From positions 186,001 through 250,000 of the forward strand of contig NZ_MPIN01000009.1 in NCBI RefSeq assembly GCF_001887355.1: 64,000 bases of DNA, read 5' to 3'. Source of the stretch: Cystobacter ferrugineus. Its GTDB lineage: Bacteria > Myxococcota > Myxococcia > Myxococcales > Myxococcaceae. Under the pieces are notes generated by a model. The model had not been told where the DNA came from and ran no database searches. It saw nothing but the letters and a program-made list of their open reading frames with translations. Numbering within the stretch: position 1 is the first letter of the stretch; every line of letters begins with the position of its first letter. Shown piece after piece: positions 25,300 to 34,638 of this stretch. A program made the translations under genes and the position numbers.

Positions 25300-26073
25300 T
25301 CAGCTCAACAGCCAGTTCATCGCGAGCGGGAGCCGGCGCTGCCAGTCCCGCTCGTGGTGGTGGCCCTCCGGCTCGAGCACGAGCGCCAGCTCGTGCTCGC
25401 CGTACCCCAGGCCCTTGAGGTGGTGGTAGAAGTCGCGCGTGGCCTCGCCGTAGCGCATGACGTAGCCCACGGGATCCACCGTCTCGTGCAGGCCGGCGTC
25501 CAGGTAGATGCGCGACCAGCGCCGGGTGTGCCGGGTCCACTCCGAGAAGAAGCGACCCCACCCCCACATCACCGAGGGCGACAGGCCACCGATGCGACCG
25601 AACAGCTCCGGGTACCGCCAGCCCATGTACAGGGAGATGAGACCCCCGAGCGACGAGCCCATGACGGCCGTCCACTCGGGGCCCGTGCGGGTGCGGTAGA
25701 CGGACTCCACGTAGGGCTTGAGCGTCTGGATGACGAAGCGCACGTAGGCGTCACCGCTCGCCCGCACGTGGCTGCGCGGCTCGTCCCAGGGCGAGTACTC
25801 GGAGAGCCGGTTGTGCGTGGAGTCCACGGCGACGATGATCCACGGCTCCACCCGCCCCTCGGCCACGAGCGAATCCAGGGTGGCGTTGGCACACCACGTC
25901 TCGTAGATGGCCGACTCGGGGTGGGCGAAGACGTTCTGCCCGTCGTGCATGTAGAGCACCGGAAAGCGCTGGTCCGGCGCGTGGTCATACGCGTCCGGGG
26001 TGTAGATGCGCACGGTGCGGGAAATCCCCTCTTGGGGCGATGCGAAGTCTCGGATGATGTGGACGTAGCCCAT
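25300..26073 (-). CDS. putative esterase (PF00756-like alpha/beta hydrolase)
   Basis: About 257 residues of an esterase-D/enterochelin-esterase-like alpha/beta hydrolase. The early RTVRIYTPDAYDH and PVLYMHDGQNVF strands are followed by the nucleophile elbow GSSLGGLIS (Ser in GxSxGG), an Asp-bearing IYLDAGLHE and His-rich PEGHHHERDW near the C-terminus, giving a likely Ser-Asp-His triad. No signal peptide is visible. The start is uncertain: ATG 26073 or ATG 26106, eleven residues longer. It lies 154 bases after the glycosyltransferase gene on the same strand and may be a late member of that operon, for example removing acyl groups. Confidence 0.8.
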   Translation of the reverse strand: MGYVHIIRDFASPQEGISRTVRIYTPDAYDHAPDQRFPVLYMHDGQNVFAHPESAIYETWCANATLDSLVAEGRVEPWIIVAVDSTHNRLSEYSPWDEPRSHVRASGDAYVRFVIQTLKPYVESVYRTRTGPEWTAVMGSSLGGLISLYMGWRYPELFGRIGGLSPSVMWGWGRFFSEWTRHTRRWSRIYLDAGLHETVDPVGYVMRYGEATRDFYHHLKGLGYGEHELALVLEPEGHHHERDWQRRLPLAMNWLLS

Positions 26074-26227
26074 GAACGATTCCGGCCGATTGCCGCGAAG
26101 CGCCATACTAGGCGGACTCGCCCTCCTCTCGCCATCACTCCCGAGCACGGAAAAACCGCGCCACCGCCCCCTACTCTCGGGAGGCGGCGCGCGGTGATGA
26201 ACCAATGAACCCCTGGGGACCGGAGGC

Positions 26228-27430
26228 CTACAGCCCGCGTCCGGCCTTCACCATGGCCTCGCCCACGTATTGGCGGATCTCCTCCACCTTGGCCTCCCAG
26301 CTCTCGTGGCGGATGCGCTCGGCGCGCTCACGGGAGGGGCCGGCCCCCTCGGCGAGGCACTCGTCGATCTTCCGCACGAAGTCCGCCTCGTCCTTGGCCA
26401 GCTTGCACAGCCCCACCTTGCGCACCTCGGGGATGTCCGAGGAGACCACCGGCAGACCGGCCGCCAGGTACTCGCGCACCTTGAGCGGGTTGGCGTTGAG
26501 GGTGAGCTCGTTCACCCGGAAGGGCATGAGCGCCACGTCGAAGGCGCGGCAGTAGCCGGGCAGCTCCGAGTAGGCCTTGCGGCCGAGGAAGTGCACGTTG
26601 GGCAGCGCCTTGAGCGCCGAGGGATCCACGTCCGGCGCCACCTTGCCGATGATGACCACCGAGCCCTCGGGGTGCGCCTTGGCCGCCGCGGCGATGGCCT
26701 CGGTGTCCACCCAGTCGGCCACCAGCCCGAAGAAGCCCAGGATGGGCTTGGGCAGGTTCGCGATGTCCGCCGGAATGGGCGTGGACGCGTCGCAGGCCTT
26801 GGCGAAGTGGTTGAAGTCCACGCCGTGGCGCACCAGCACCGTGCTCGGGTTGACGCGCGCCTTGTTCTCCCTGAGCCGCTCGGCCGAGGTGATGACCAGG
26901 TCGGCGCGCTTGAGCAGTTGCTCCTCCAGCTCCGCGATGTGCCGGCCGTTGGTGTCGCTGAAGGCGGAGAACTCGTCCACGCAGTGGTAGACGACGAACT
27001 CCTCGCCCAGCCGCCCGGACACCGGCGCCGAGGCCGGCAGGAAGGACCAGGAGATGGGCCGCTTGAAGTGGAGCTGGCGCATGGCGCGCTGCACCTGGGC
27101 GCGCAGGAGCGTGCGGTTCAACGCGCGCACCGCCTCCGAGCCGTAGAAGGGCACCGCCAGCGGCGCGAGCACGAAGAGGTTGGGCTCCACCTCGCGCACG
27201 CCCTCGGTGAACTTGGCCAGCTTGTTCCAGATGCGCCTGGCGTCGTGCGCGTTGGCCTTGGGCGCGCGGTTGCCAATGCTGTTCACCCAGAGCACGCGAT
27301 TGTCGCGTGAGAGGATGCGCATGATGTGGACCTTCGACAGCGGATCCCCATCCCAGTCGTTCGAGAACACCACCAGATCCCTGCCACGAAGGGCCCGGCG
27401 GGCCAGATCCATTTCCTCACTGCGCCGCAT
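26228..27430 (-). CDS. glycosyltransferase, GT-B fold (family 1/4 type)
   Basis: A 400-residue glycosyltransferase. The N-terminal domain begins DLVVFSNDWDGDPLSKVHIM; the C-terminal nucleotide-sugar half shows GFFGLVADWVD, PNVHFLGRKAYSELPGYC and the GT4-like E-x7-E region PLKVREYLAAGLPVVSSD. The start at ATG 27430 has GGAGG 8 bases before it; it overlaps the end of the upstream glycosyltransferase gene by 14 bases. An upstream GTG (27448) lacks such a site. It probably adds a sugar in assembly of a surface polysaccharide. Donor and acceptor unknown. Confidence 0.88.
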   Translation of the reverse strand: MRRSEEMDLARRALRGRDLVVFSNDWDGDPLSKVHIMRILSRDNRVLWVNSIGNRAPKANAHDARRIWNKLAKFTEGVREVEPNLFVLAPLAVPFYGSEAVRALNRTLLRAQVQRAMRQLHFKRPISWSFLPASAPVSGRLGEEFVVYHCVDEFSAFSDTNGRHIAELEEQLLKRADLVITSAERLRENKARVNPSTVLVRHGVDFNHFAKACDASTPIPADIANLPKPILGFFGLVADWVDTEAIAAAAKAHPEGSVVIIGKVAPDVDPSALKALPNVHFLGRKAYSELPGYCRAFDVALMPFRVNELTLNANPLKVREYLAAGLPVVSSDIPEVRKVGLCKLAKDEADFVRKIDECLAEGAGPSRERAERIRHESWEAKVEEIRQYVGEAMVKAGRGL

Positions 27431-28475
27431 GTAGCTCGCCTCCGACACTCGTCGATTGAGTCAATTCACCGTAAAGCTTCATCAGGACCGGTCCGGCATC
27501 GGGCGACACCACCCGCGCGGGTCCGGCCTCCAGGGCATGCAGCACCCGCCGCGCCAGGTCCTCCGCACTGCCCGCGCGGAAGGTGGTGGCCCCCTCGGGC
27601 CGGGCGCACACGTCGCTCGCCACGCATGGCACGCCCAGCGCGAGCGCCTCGCGCACGGAGATGGCATCCCCGTCATGCGTGGTGGGCCGGATGAAGGCGT
27701 CGCAGCGCGCGATCAACGCGAGCGCCTCCGGGTGCGCCAGCTCCCCCAGGTTCTCCAGGAGCGACTCGACTCCGTGCTCCCGGGCGTCCCGCTGGAACTC
27801 CTCGGAGTGGGTTCCCGGTCCGAACACCGCGAGCCCCACGCCGGGCCGCGCGTCCGCGAGCTGGCGCAACGCACGGAACATCAACCCGCGCCCATAGACG
27901 GGCGAGGGATGGTGCGCCATGGCCAGCAGCACCTGACGGCGCTCGCGTGCCGCCTGAATGGCCGGCGTCACCGCACCCGGACGCACCTGCGAGCCGCAGA
28001 AAGCCGGGTACACGAGGATCTTCTCCCCGGGGACCCCGCAGCGCACCAGCGCCGCGCGCACCGCCTCGGACACGGCCACCACGTGTGAGTAGCCCAGGAG
28101 CACCAGGCGCGCGAACACCCGCCGCGACAGGGACGCGGCCAGGTAGTCCGGCAACAGCCCCGAGTGCAGGGTGATGACGCGCGCGGAGCCAGGGCCGCGC
28201 AGGGCCCCGGTGGCGGCGAGCACCCACGACTTCGGGTTGTTCCCACTGGTGTGGACATGCACCGTCCACCCCTCGCGGATGAACCCCGCGAGCCGCCTGG
28301 CGTACCAGGCCGGGGTGCGCACGGAGATGACGCCCGGAGCCGGACGGCCACCCTTGCCGATGTCCAACACCACCGACTCCACTCCGTGCTCGCGCAGGGA
28401 GTCGTGTAGCTGCTGCACGTGGACCGCCACGCCACCATGCGGTGGCGGATAGTCGCCAACGAGGAGCACTCGCAT
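27417..28475 (-). CDS. glycosyltransferase family 4 protein
   Basis: A 352-residue GT4-type enzyme: MRVLLVGDYPPPHGGVAVHV at the N-terminus (GG acceptor loop), VHTSGNNPKSW, LHSGLLPDY, and the C-terminal sugar-nucleotide site IRPTTHDGDAISVREALALG, with the EX7E-like motif, then GVPCVASD. It is cytoplasmic or membrane-associated. It lies 20 bases after the acyltransferase and overlaps the next glycosyltransferase gene. It is inferred to extend a lipid-linked oligosaccharide that the flippase in the same operon would export. Confidence 0.9.
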   Translation of the reverse strand: MRVLLVGDYPPPHGGVAVHVQQLHDSLREHGVESVVLDIGKGGRPAPGVISVRTPAWYARRLAGFIREGWTVHVHTSGNNPKSWVLAATGALRGPGSARVITLHSGLLPDYLAASLSRRVFARLVLLGYSHVVAVSEAVRAALVRCGVPGEKILVYPAFCGSQVRPGAVTPAIQAARERRQVLLAMAHHPSPVYGRGLMFRALRQLADARPGVGLAVFGPGTHSEEFQRDAREHGVESLLENLGELAHPEALALIARCDAFIRPTTHDGDAISVREALALGVPCVASDVCARPEGATTFRAGSAEDLARRVLHALEAGPARVVSPDAGPVLMKLYGELTQSTSVGGELHAAQ

Positions 28476-28495
28476 GTCGATGGTCTCCCCGGACC

Positions 28496-29026
28496 CTAGC
28501 GCGTGACGGACGAGGCGGGCGGAATGGGCGTCACCACCTCGTTGCGCCGCGCCATCGGAGGCCGCAGGCCCATCTCCCGCTCGTAGGTGGCGAGCGGATC
28601 CGGATCCTTGCGGATCTCCCGGGCCGGGATGCCACCCACCACCGTACCGGGCGCCACGTCCTTCACCACCACGGCGTTGGCGCCGATGATGGCGAAGTCC
28701 CCGATGCGCACGTTGCCGAGAATCTTGGCGCCCGCGCCAATGCGCACGTAGTCGCCGATCACCGGCAGATCCTTGAGCCCCGAGCGGCCACCCACCGTCA
28801 CCTGGTGCGAGATGAGGCAGTGGCGCCCGATCTTCGCGTCCTTGTGGATGACGATGCCCATGCCGCCATAACCGAGCTGTGTTCCCTCGCCGATCTCCGC
28901 CTCGGGCGGGAGATACGAACCATGCAGGAAGTGAATGGCCTTGCGCAGCACCGCGGGAAGAACAGGCACGCCCCTCCGGTGCAGCTTGTGTCCGAGCCGG
29001 TACAGCGACATCGCATCGATCCCCAT
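28496..29026 (-). CDS. left-handed beta-helix O-acyltransferase (serine acetyltransferase-like)
   Basis: A 176-residue hexapeptide-repeat acetyltransferase of the CysE-like subgroup. The repeats read IGEGTQLGYGGMGIVIH, IGRHCLISHQVTVGG, GDYVRIGAGAKILGNVRIG, followed by the GANAVVVKDVAPGTVVGGIPAR hallmark. Its position in a glycosyltransferase operon suggests it O-acetylates a sugar rather than serine. ATG 29026 was chosen for its GGAGAGG Shine-Dalgarno; the ORF extends further upstream but without a site. Confidence 0.88.
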   Translation of the reverse strand: MGIDAMSLYRLGHKLHRRGVPVLPAVLRKAIHFLHGSYLPPEAEIGEGTQLGYGGMGIVIHKDAKIGRHCLISHQVTVGGRSGLKDLPVIGDYVRIGAGAKILGNVRIGDFAIIGANAVVVKDVAPGTVVGGIPAREIRKDPDPLATYEREMGLRPPMARRNEVVTPIPPASSVTR

Positions 29027-29128
29027 CACGCCTCTCCCCTGTTGAATGAGCCCCAAGCTAGATACGCCCCCCGAGTACCGGGAGTCCCCCTGGCTCACCC
29101 GGTGTCGGTTAGTCGAAGCTCGGTGCGA

Positions 29129-30643
29129 TCACCCGCCGCGGCGGGCACGCGCGAGCAGCCCGAGGGGCCGCACCCCCGTGGCGTACAGAACACCCACGTA
29201 GCCGAGGACGAACAGCAGCCCGGCCACGGCCAGCGGCAGCGTCCTCCAGACGAAGCCCTCGGGCAGACCACCCCACGCCTGCTGCGTCCCCAGGCGCAGC
29301 ACGAAGACCGCCGCGGCGGCGGCGAACGCGGCGAGCGACGCCTTGCCCAGCTCGCGCCAGGGGATGATGTCCCGGATGCGCAGACGCAGCGACGGCGTGG
29401 ACAGGGCCGCCGGCACCCGGACGAGCAGCGAGCACTTGCCCACCAGCTCCGCCAGGGCCCACGACACCACGCCCCCCATCATTCCGAACTGGCGCACGCC
29501 CACCCAGACGAGCGGCACCGTCACCGCCGCCTTGATGAGGTAGGACAGGAAGATGGCCCGCGTGTGTCCCCGGGCCCGCAGCACCCCGTCCATGGGCAGG
29601 ATGGCGAGCACCACGCCCACCACGCTCACGCGGAAGATGGGCACGGCGGGCAGGAACTTCGCGCCGAACAGCGCCCCGATGAACTCGGGCGCGGCGGCGA
29701 AGAGGAACGCGGCGAAGGGCAGGAAGAGGAAGGCCAGCTTGCCCGCGGCCTCGCGGAACGCCCCCACGCCCTCCTCCAGACGGCCCTGTTTCTCCAGCTC
29801 GCCCAGGCGCACCATGAGCACCTCGCTCGTGGGCGTGTAGAGCAGATCCACCACGGGCAACTGGAAGCAGCCCACGCGGTAGAGCGCGTACAAGGCCGGG
29901 CTCACCACGCCCGCCACCATGTAGAGGTGGGCGTTCTGCTGCGGAATCGCGAGCGCCATGGCGGCCCCGAAGGGGGCCGCGTAGACGAGTTGCTGGCGCC
30001 ACAGCTCCGCGCGCGCCAGCGGTCCGGTGGTGCCCCGCGGCGCCACCACCCACGTGGCCACGTAGCGCAGGAAGGTGAAGCCCACCACCGCCAGCATCAT
30101 CCCATGCAGGCCGGCGCCCAACAGGCACGGCACCACCATGGCGGCCGCCCGCACGGCGTCCGACACCAGATAGACGATCGCCGACTGCTTCGTCCTCCCC
30201 TGGCTGGTGAGGGAGATCTCCAGCGGGAAGGAGCCGAGCAGGAAGGCGGTGTAGAGCGCCAGCGTCCCCCGGTGCTCGAGCAGCGCCGGGTTGTCGAAGT
30301 GCCTGGCCACCAGGCCGAGCAGGCCCCACACCAGCGCCGCGGCCACCGCCCCCGCGCCGGACATGAAGAGCAGCGTCTGCCCGAGCCACGGCCGCTTCTC
30401 CTCGGCGCGCGGCAGGAAGTAGTAGAGGCTCTGCACCACCCCGAAGGGCAGCACGTAGTAGAGCGTCGTGGCGATGAGGAAGAGCTGGTAGTAGGTGCCA
30501 TACTCCTCGAGGCTCAGCACCCGGGCCAGCACGAGGGGAATGGACAGCGTCAGCCCGGCGGTGAACAACCGGGCCAGCACCAGGGGGCCCGCCTTTCCCA
30601 TGAAGGAAGCGGCGGGCACGGCGGACCCCGACTTCTCACTCAC
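29129..30643 (-). CDS. Wzx-type polysaccharide flippase (MOP superfamily)
   Basis: A 504-residue membrane protein with about 12-14 hydrophobic segments. The start region (GPLVLARLFTAGLTLSIPLVLARVLSLEEYGTYYQ in part) is typical of O-antigen/exopolysaccharide flippases. It would flip undecaprenyl-linked repeat units across the inner membrane. Translation begins at GTG 30643 overlapping the deacetylase stop (GTGA), so it is the second gene of the operon. No Wzy polymerase is visible nearby, so polymerisation must be encoded elsewhere or only a short glycan is made. Confidence 0.9.
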   Translation of the reverse strand: MSEKSGSAVPAASFMGKAGPLVLARLFTAGLTLSIPLVLARVLSLEEYGTYYQLFLIATTLYYVLPFGVVQSLYYFLPRAEEKRPWLGQTLLFMSGAGAVAAALVWGLLGLVARHFDNPALLEHRGTLALYTAFLLGSFPLEISLTSQGRTKQSAIVYLVSDAVRAAAMVVPCLLGAGLHGMMLAVVGFTFLRYVATWVVAPRGTTGPLARAELWRQQLVYAAPFGAAMALAIPQQNAHLYMVAGVVSPALYALYRVGCFQLPVVDLLYTPTSEVLMVRLGELEKQGRLEEGVGAFREAAGKLAFLFLPFAAFLFAAAPEFIGALFGAKFLPAVPIFRVSVVGVVLAILPMDGVLRARGHTRAIFLSYLIKAAVTVPLVWVGVRQFGMMGGVVSWALAELVGKCSLLVRVPAALSTPSLRLRIRDIIPWRELGKASLAAFAAAAAVFVLRLGTQQAWGGLPEGFVWRTLPLAVAGLLFVLGYVGVLYATGVRPLGLLARARRGG

Positions 30644-31836
30644 CAGGCGGCTCCTTCCGTCATGACGAGGGAGTTGGGCGTGTTGGTCCCGGACGGAAGG
30701 GCCTCCTGCGACTCCTTCTTCACGCGCTGCGGACGCCGGCCCAGCACCGGCTCGCGCATGCCGAGCGTGCCGAAGCAGTCATCCAACTGGCACACCGTGA
30801 GGCTCGACGAGTAGCCGCCCGTCACGCCCACGCTGAAGTTCTCCCACAGCACCTTGCGCTTGAGGGTGAAGGGGTTGCCGCCGATGCGGTTGGCCATGTC
30901 CTCGGTGGTGACGGCCGAGCGGAAGCCGTTGCGCATCAGCACGTCGATGACGTCGTCCGAGTACCAGCCGTTGCAGTAGGCGAAGTCGCGCACGGGCTTG
31001 CCCAGCTCGCGCTCGATGAGGGCCTTGGACTCGCGCACCTCGCGCTCCACCACGTCGAGCGGCTCGTGCGTGAGCACCACGTGGCCGAGCGTGTGCGCGC
31101 CGAACTCGAAGCCGTCCCGCGACATGGTGCGCACCTCGTCCCAGTCCATCAGGTCGCCCTGTTCGGGCAGCAGCTGCGCGTCCGGGCCGAGCCGCTCCTC
31201 CAGCGCGCGGATGGTGTCCATGAGCGTGGCCGAGGAGTGCACGCCGATGAAGTCATCGAGCGCCGCGGACAGGCGCTTGCGCCCGGACATCACCTCCACC
31301 ATCAGCCCCGCGGCCGGCTCGGGCAGCACGTCGAACAGCGGCTGATAGCCCTTGGCCTGGACGCTGTGCACCAGGTGGAAGAGCCGATCATGGTTGAAGC
31401 GGTGATTGGTGCCGATGAGCTCCGCCGGCAGGTAGGTGATGGCCGGCACACCCATCTCCTTCAGCACGGGATAGGCGTAGCGGTACACGTCACGGTAGCC
31501 ATCGTCGAAGGTGACGACGCACAGGTCATCGTGCGCGGTGCGCGCCCCCGACATCACGTCCAGCGCCTCGCCCAGGGTCGCGAACTTGTAGCCCGCCGCC
31601 GACAGGCCCTCCAGGTGACGCCGGAACGTCTCCTGGGAGATGAGCAACCCCGGAATGGAGCGCTGCAGTTCACCAAAGAAGTCCTCCACCACCCGGTGGT
31701 AGCTGACGATGAGGATGCGCCGCCCACCCGACTGATGCCGCCGGTAAGCCGCCAGTGCCTTGCGCAACCCACTGTGGTGCAGCACCCCGGCCGCCGCGGA
31801 TTTCATCGCCCTCCGAACAACCCCTCGCATGTCCAT
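30640..31836 (-). CDS. polysaccharide deacetylase (NodB/CE4 family)
   Basis: A 398-residue CE4 deacetylase. NodB motif 1 is TFDDGYRD (catalytic base and metal Asp), motif 2 is HTLGHVVLTH (zinc His pair), motif 3 is the RDFAYCNGW region. About 60 residues precede the domain (ILIVSYHRVVEDFFGEL) and the C-terminus is Pro/Arg-rich and probably disordered. No signal peptide is visible, so action on cytoplasmic lipid-linked sugar or export by another route are both possible. The start at ATG 31836 has GAGAGGA 8 bases upstream. First gene of the polysaccharide operon. Confidence 0.9.
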   Translation of the reverse strand: MDMRGVVRRAMKSAAAGVLHHSGLRKALAAYRRHQSGGRRILIVSYHRVVEDFFGELQRSIPGLLISQETFRRHLEGLSAAGYKFATLGEALDVMSGARTAHDDLCVVTFDDGYRDVYRYAYPVLKEMGVPAITYLPAELIGTNHRFNHDRLFHLVHSVQAKGYQPLFDVLPEPAAGLMVEVMSGRKRLSAALDDFIGVHSSATLMDTIRALEERLGPDAQLLPEQGDLMDWDEVRTMSRDGFEFGAHTLGHVVLTHEPLDVVEREVRESKALIERELGKPVRDFAYCNGWYSDDVIDVLMRNGFRSAVTTEDMANRIGGNPFTLKRKVLWENFSVGVTGGYSSSLTVCQLDDCFGTLGMREPVLGRRPQRVKKESQEALPSGTNTPNSLVMTEGAAW

Positions 31837-32292
31837 CGCTGATTCCTCTCCAGATGACGCCGCATGCTTCCCGCCCCGGATGGTCTGCACACGGTGTGCC
31901 ATCCACGGGGCCCTCCCACGCCGGGCAAGCGAGTCATCGAGAAGGGTAAGTCTGTTCCCTCGGCATGAAGTTCACGCGGAAGGATCGGCGCAAGTGAGGT
32001 GTCTTCGGCCGGAAAGAGCATTCGTTCCGCCGAAGACAAGGGGTACCCCGCATGGCTGGCCGCCTGCTGCCGGGGCCTGGAGTGCTGAAGGCCCCTGTCT
32101 CGAGATCTGAAAAAACTTCCACTTCGTAGGCGGATGTAGGGAGGACCCTGGGGCGAGGAAAATGCCCTCCCAGGGCCATCTCCTGCCCCCGCGGGGCGTC
32201 CCCCATGGCCGCGCGTCCCGTCTCCTATCCAGGCAGCCGGAGGTGCTTTCGCTGGAGTGCGAAGAAGTTTCCAGTTACGAACGCTCCCGCCG
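31837..32292. other. 456-bp divergent intergenic region, promoters of deacetylase and ccm operons
   Basis: No convincing gene is present. It must hold the promoters of two long operons reading in opposite directions. It contains a long imperfect inverted repeat (32001-32037, listed separately) and, near each start, similar short blocks: AAACTTCCACTTCG around 32114-32127 and AAGTTTCCAGTTACGA around 32265-32280. Confidence 0.6.
32001..32037. promoter_or_regulatory. imperfect 14-bp inverted repeat in divergent promoter region
   Basis: GTCTTCGGCCGGAA (32001-32014) pairs with TTCCGCCGAAGAC (32025-32037) with a single bulged base and a 10-base centre. It has no T-tract on either side, so an operator or RNA hairpin is more likely than a terminator. 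Confidence 0.45.
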
Positions 32293-32955
32293 ATGGACGC
32301 CTCCCCCGCCGCGCCCCCCGCGCTCGCCCTCCACGATGTCAGCAAGCGGTATGGCCGCCATTGGGCGCTCGCGCGCCTGAGTTATGCCCTGCCCCAGGGC
32401 CGCTCGCTGCTGCTCACCGGGCACAACGGATCTGGAAAGACGACGCTCCTGAGACTGGTGGCCACGGCGCTCTCCCCCACCCATGGCCGGGTGGAGGTGC
32501 GGGGCCTGGACTGCGTGGCCCAGCGCGACAGCGTACGCCGCGAGGTCGCCCTGCTGTCCCACGCGAGCTTCCTCTATGAAGACCTCACCGCCCGGCAGAA
32601 CCTGATGGTGCTCGCGCGGCTGCTCGGGATGGAGTCCCCCACGGACGTGGCGGACACGCTGCTCGTCAAGGTGGGGCTGACGAAGCGCTCGCAGAGCCCC
32701 GTGCGCCAGTTCTCCGCCGGCATGCGCAAGCGCCTGGCCATCGCCCGGTTGCTGCTCAAGGCGCCCAAGGTGGCGCTCCTGGACGAGCCCTTCGGAGAGT
32801 TGGATCCCTCGGGCATCGAGGCCATGGAGAAGATCATCGCCGAGCTGAAGGAGTCCGGAGTCACGGTGGTGCTGGCCACGCACCTCATCGAGCAGGGGTT
32901 GAGCCTGTGCGAGGAGCGGCTGCACCTGTCGGATGGACGGGCGGTGGCGGCATGA
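32293..32955 (+). CDS. ccmA: heme exporter ATP-binding protein CcmA
   Basis: A 220-residue ABC ATPase for cytochrome c biogenesis. The Walker A is GHNGSGKTTL, the signature is QFSAGMRKRLAIAR, and the Walker B is VALLDEPFGELD. The following ccmB, C, D, E, F and G identify it as the CcmA subunit, which powers release of haem-loaded CcmE with CcmB and CcmC. The start at ATG 32293 fits the CcmA length; a longer form from 32257 has no support. It is first gene of the operon and overlaps ccmB by ATGA. Confidence 0.92.
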   Translation: MDASPAAPPALALHDVSKRYGRHWALARLSYALPQGRSLLLTGHNGSGKTTLLRLVATALSPTHGRVEVRGLDCVAQRDSVRREVALLSHASFLYEDLTARQNLMVLARLLGMESPTDVADTLLVKVGLTKRSQSPVRQFSAGMRKRLAIARLLLKAPKVALLDEPFGELDPSGIEAMEKIIAELKESGVTVVLATHLIEQGLSLCEERLHLSDGRAVAA

Positions 32956-33647
32956 AGCCCGGGCGCACCATTTCCCTGCCGAGGTCGGTGGGTGTCCTGC
33001 TGGCCAAGGATCTGCTCATCGAGTGGCGCACGCGCGCGCGCCTCAACGCGCTCGTCTTCTTCGCGCTCGCCACGCTGCTGCTCTTCTCGTTCGCGGTGGG
33101 GCCGGACACGAAGCTCCTGGCGCGCAACGCCGGGGGCTACCTGTGGCTCGCGCTGCTCTTCGCCAGCGTGCTCGCCCTGGGCGAGTCCTTCCGGGTGGAG
33201 CAGGAGAACCTCACCCTGGACGGGCTGCGGCTGGCCCCGGCGGACGCGCGCGCCATCTTCCTGTCCAAGGCGGTGGGCAACACGCTCCTGCTCGTGGCGC
33301 TGGGCGCGCTGCTCATCCCCGTCATGGTGGCGCTCTATGGCGTGCAGGTGGCCATGGGCCCGCTCCCCTTCGCGATCACCCTGGTGCTCGGCTGCATGGC
33401 CATCAGCGCACCGGGCACGGTGTATTCGGCCATCGCCAGCAACGCGCGGGCAAGAGACGTGCTGCTCCCGCTGTTGCTTTTCCCACTCATCATTCCGGCA
33501 CTGCTCGCCGCCGCCAAGGCGACGGCGCTCGTGCTCCAGGGTGATCCCATGGAGCAGCTCGGCTCATGGTACGGGCTGCTTTCCGGGTTCAACCTGATTT
33601 ATTGGGGGCTAGGCTTCGCGCTCTTCCCCCGGGTCATCGAGGATTGA
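32952..33647 (+). CDS. ccmB: heme exporter membrane protein CcmB
   Basis: A 231-residue membrane protein with six predicted helices and the CcmB-type start SVGVLLAKDLLIEWRTRARLNALVFF. It is the permease partner of CcmA in system I cytochrome c maturation. Translation starts at ATG 32952 within ATGA, coupling it to ccmA. Confidence 0.92.
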   Translation: MKPGRTISLPRSVGVLLAKDLLIEWRTRARLNALVFFALATLLLFSFAVGPDTKLLARNAGGYLWLALLFASVLALGESFRVEQENLTLDGLRLAPADARAIFLSKAVGNTLLLVALGALLIPVMVALYGVQVAMGPLPFAITLVLGCMAISAPGTVYSAIASNARARDVLLPLLLFPLIIPALLAAAKATALVLQGDPMEQLGSWYGLLSGFNLIYWGLGFALFPRVIED

Positions 33648-33654
33648 GATCGTC

Positions 33655-34458
33655 ATGAACACGGTGCTGCAGCTCGTATCGACGACAGCGGCGTTGGTGT
33701 CCGTCGTGCTGGGAATCTACCTGGGCGTGAAGTGGGCGCCGGTGGGCTCGCGCTTCAACGCCCGGCCGGCGCTCTACGCCATGACGGGGGCGGCGGTGGT
33801 GCTGCTGGCGCTCGGCTCCTGGATGGGCCTGGTCTGGACGCCGCCCGAGCGGGAGATGGGGCACGTCTACCGCATCATCTACGTGCACGTGCCGGCCATG
33901 TGGATGGCCATGCTGGCGCTGGTGATCAACTTCGGCTGCTGCATCGCCTACCTCTTCAAGGCGAGCTGGAAGACGGACGCGCTGGCGGAGGCGTCGGCCG
34001 AGATCGGGCTGCTCTTCGGCACGTACGGCCTGGTGCTCGGCTCCATCTGGGGCAAGCCCACCTGGGGCGTGTACTGGGACTGGGATCCGCGGCTGACGGC
34101 CATGGCCATCATGCTGGTGACGTACGTGGGCTACACGGCGCTGCGCCGCTTCGTGGAGGATCCGGAGAAGCGCGCGGTGTGGAGCTCCGTGGTGGGCATC
34201 ATCTCCGGCATCAACATGCCCATCGTCTGGAAGAGCGTGCAGTGGTGGCGCAGCCTGCACCAGGTGCAGTCCACGCCCAAGACGGTGGATCCGGACATGG
34301 TGCTGGCGCTGCGCGTCAACGCCTGGGCCTCGCTCATCCTGCTCGTGCTCTTCCTGTTGCACCGCTACCGCATCGCCCTCGCCACGCGCGAGGCGGAGGT
34401 GGCCCTGCCCTCGGCGCTGCCCACGGACACGCGCACAAATCCCTCGGAGGTGGTTTGA
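33655..34458 (+). CDS. ccmC: heme-handling protein CcmC
   Basis: A 267-residue membrane protein of the haem-handling family. It carries the tryptophan-rich motif WGKPTWGVYWDWDPRLT, flanked by histidines (IYVHVPAMWM) that ligate haem before transfer to CcmE. About six helices. It starts 7 bases after ccmB and its stop overlaps ccmD (TGATG). The C-terminal tail of about 30 hydrophilic residues is somewhat longer than usual. Confidence 0.93.
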   Translation: MNTVLQLVSTTAALVSVVLGIYLGVKWAPVGSRFNARPALYAMTGAAVVLLALGSWMGLVWTPPEREMGHVYRIIYVHVPAMWMAMLALVINFGCCIAYLFKASWKTDALAEASAEIGLLFGTYGLVLGSIWGKPTWGVYWDWDPRLTAMAIMLVTYVGYTALRRFVEDPEKRAVWSSVVGIISGINMPIVWKSVQWWRSLHQVQSTPKTVDPDMVLALRVNAWASLILLVLFLLHRYRIALATREAEVALPSALPTDTRTNPSEVV

Positions 34459-34634
34459 TGATGTCGGCAATGCACACGGGCCTCGTGCTCGCCGAGGTCG
34501 GCGCGGGTCGCATCCAGGGAGGCTGGGGCTACATCTGGAGCTCCTACGCCATCGCCTGGGGCTCGCTCGCGCTCTATGCCCTGTCCCTGTGGCTTCGCCG
34601 TCCCGGCAAGGCCGTGAACGACTCGAAGGAGTAA
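34458..34634 (+). CDS. ccmD: small membrane protein CcmD
   Basis: A 58-residue protein with a single transmembrane helix (GYIWSSYAIAWGSLALYAL) and a basic stop (LWLRRPGK). Its size, helix and place between ccmC and ccmE identify it as CcmD, which helps release haem-CcmE. ATG 34458 or ATG 34461 could start it. Confidence 0.85.
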   Translation: MMSAMHTGLVLAEVGAGRIQGGWGYIWSSYAIAWGSLALYALSLWLRRPGKAVNDSKE

Positions 34635-34638
34635 CGCC

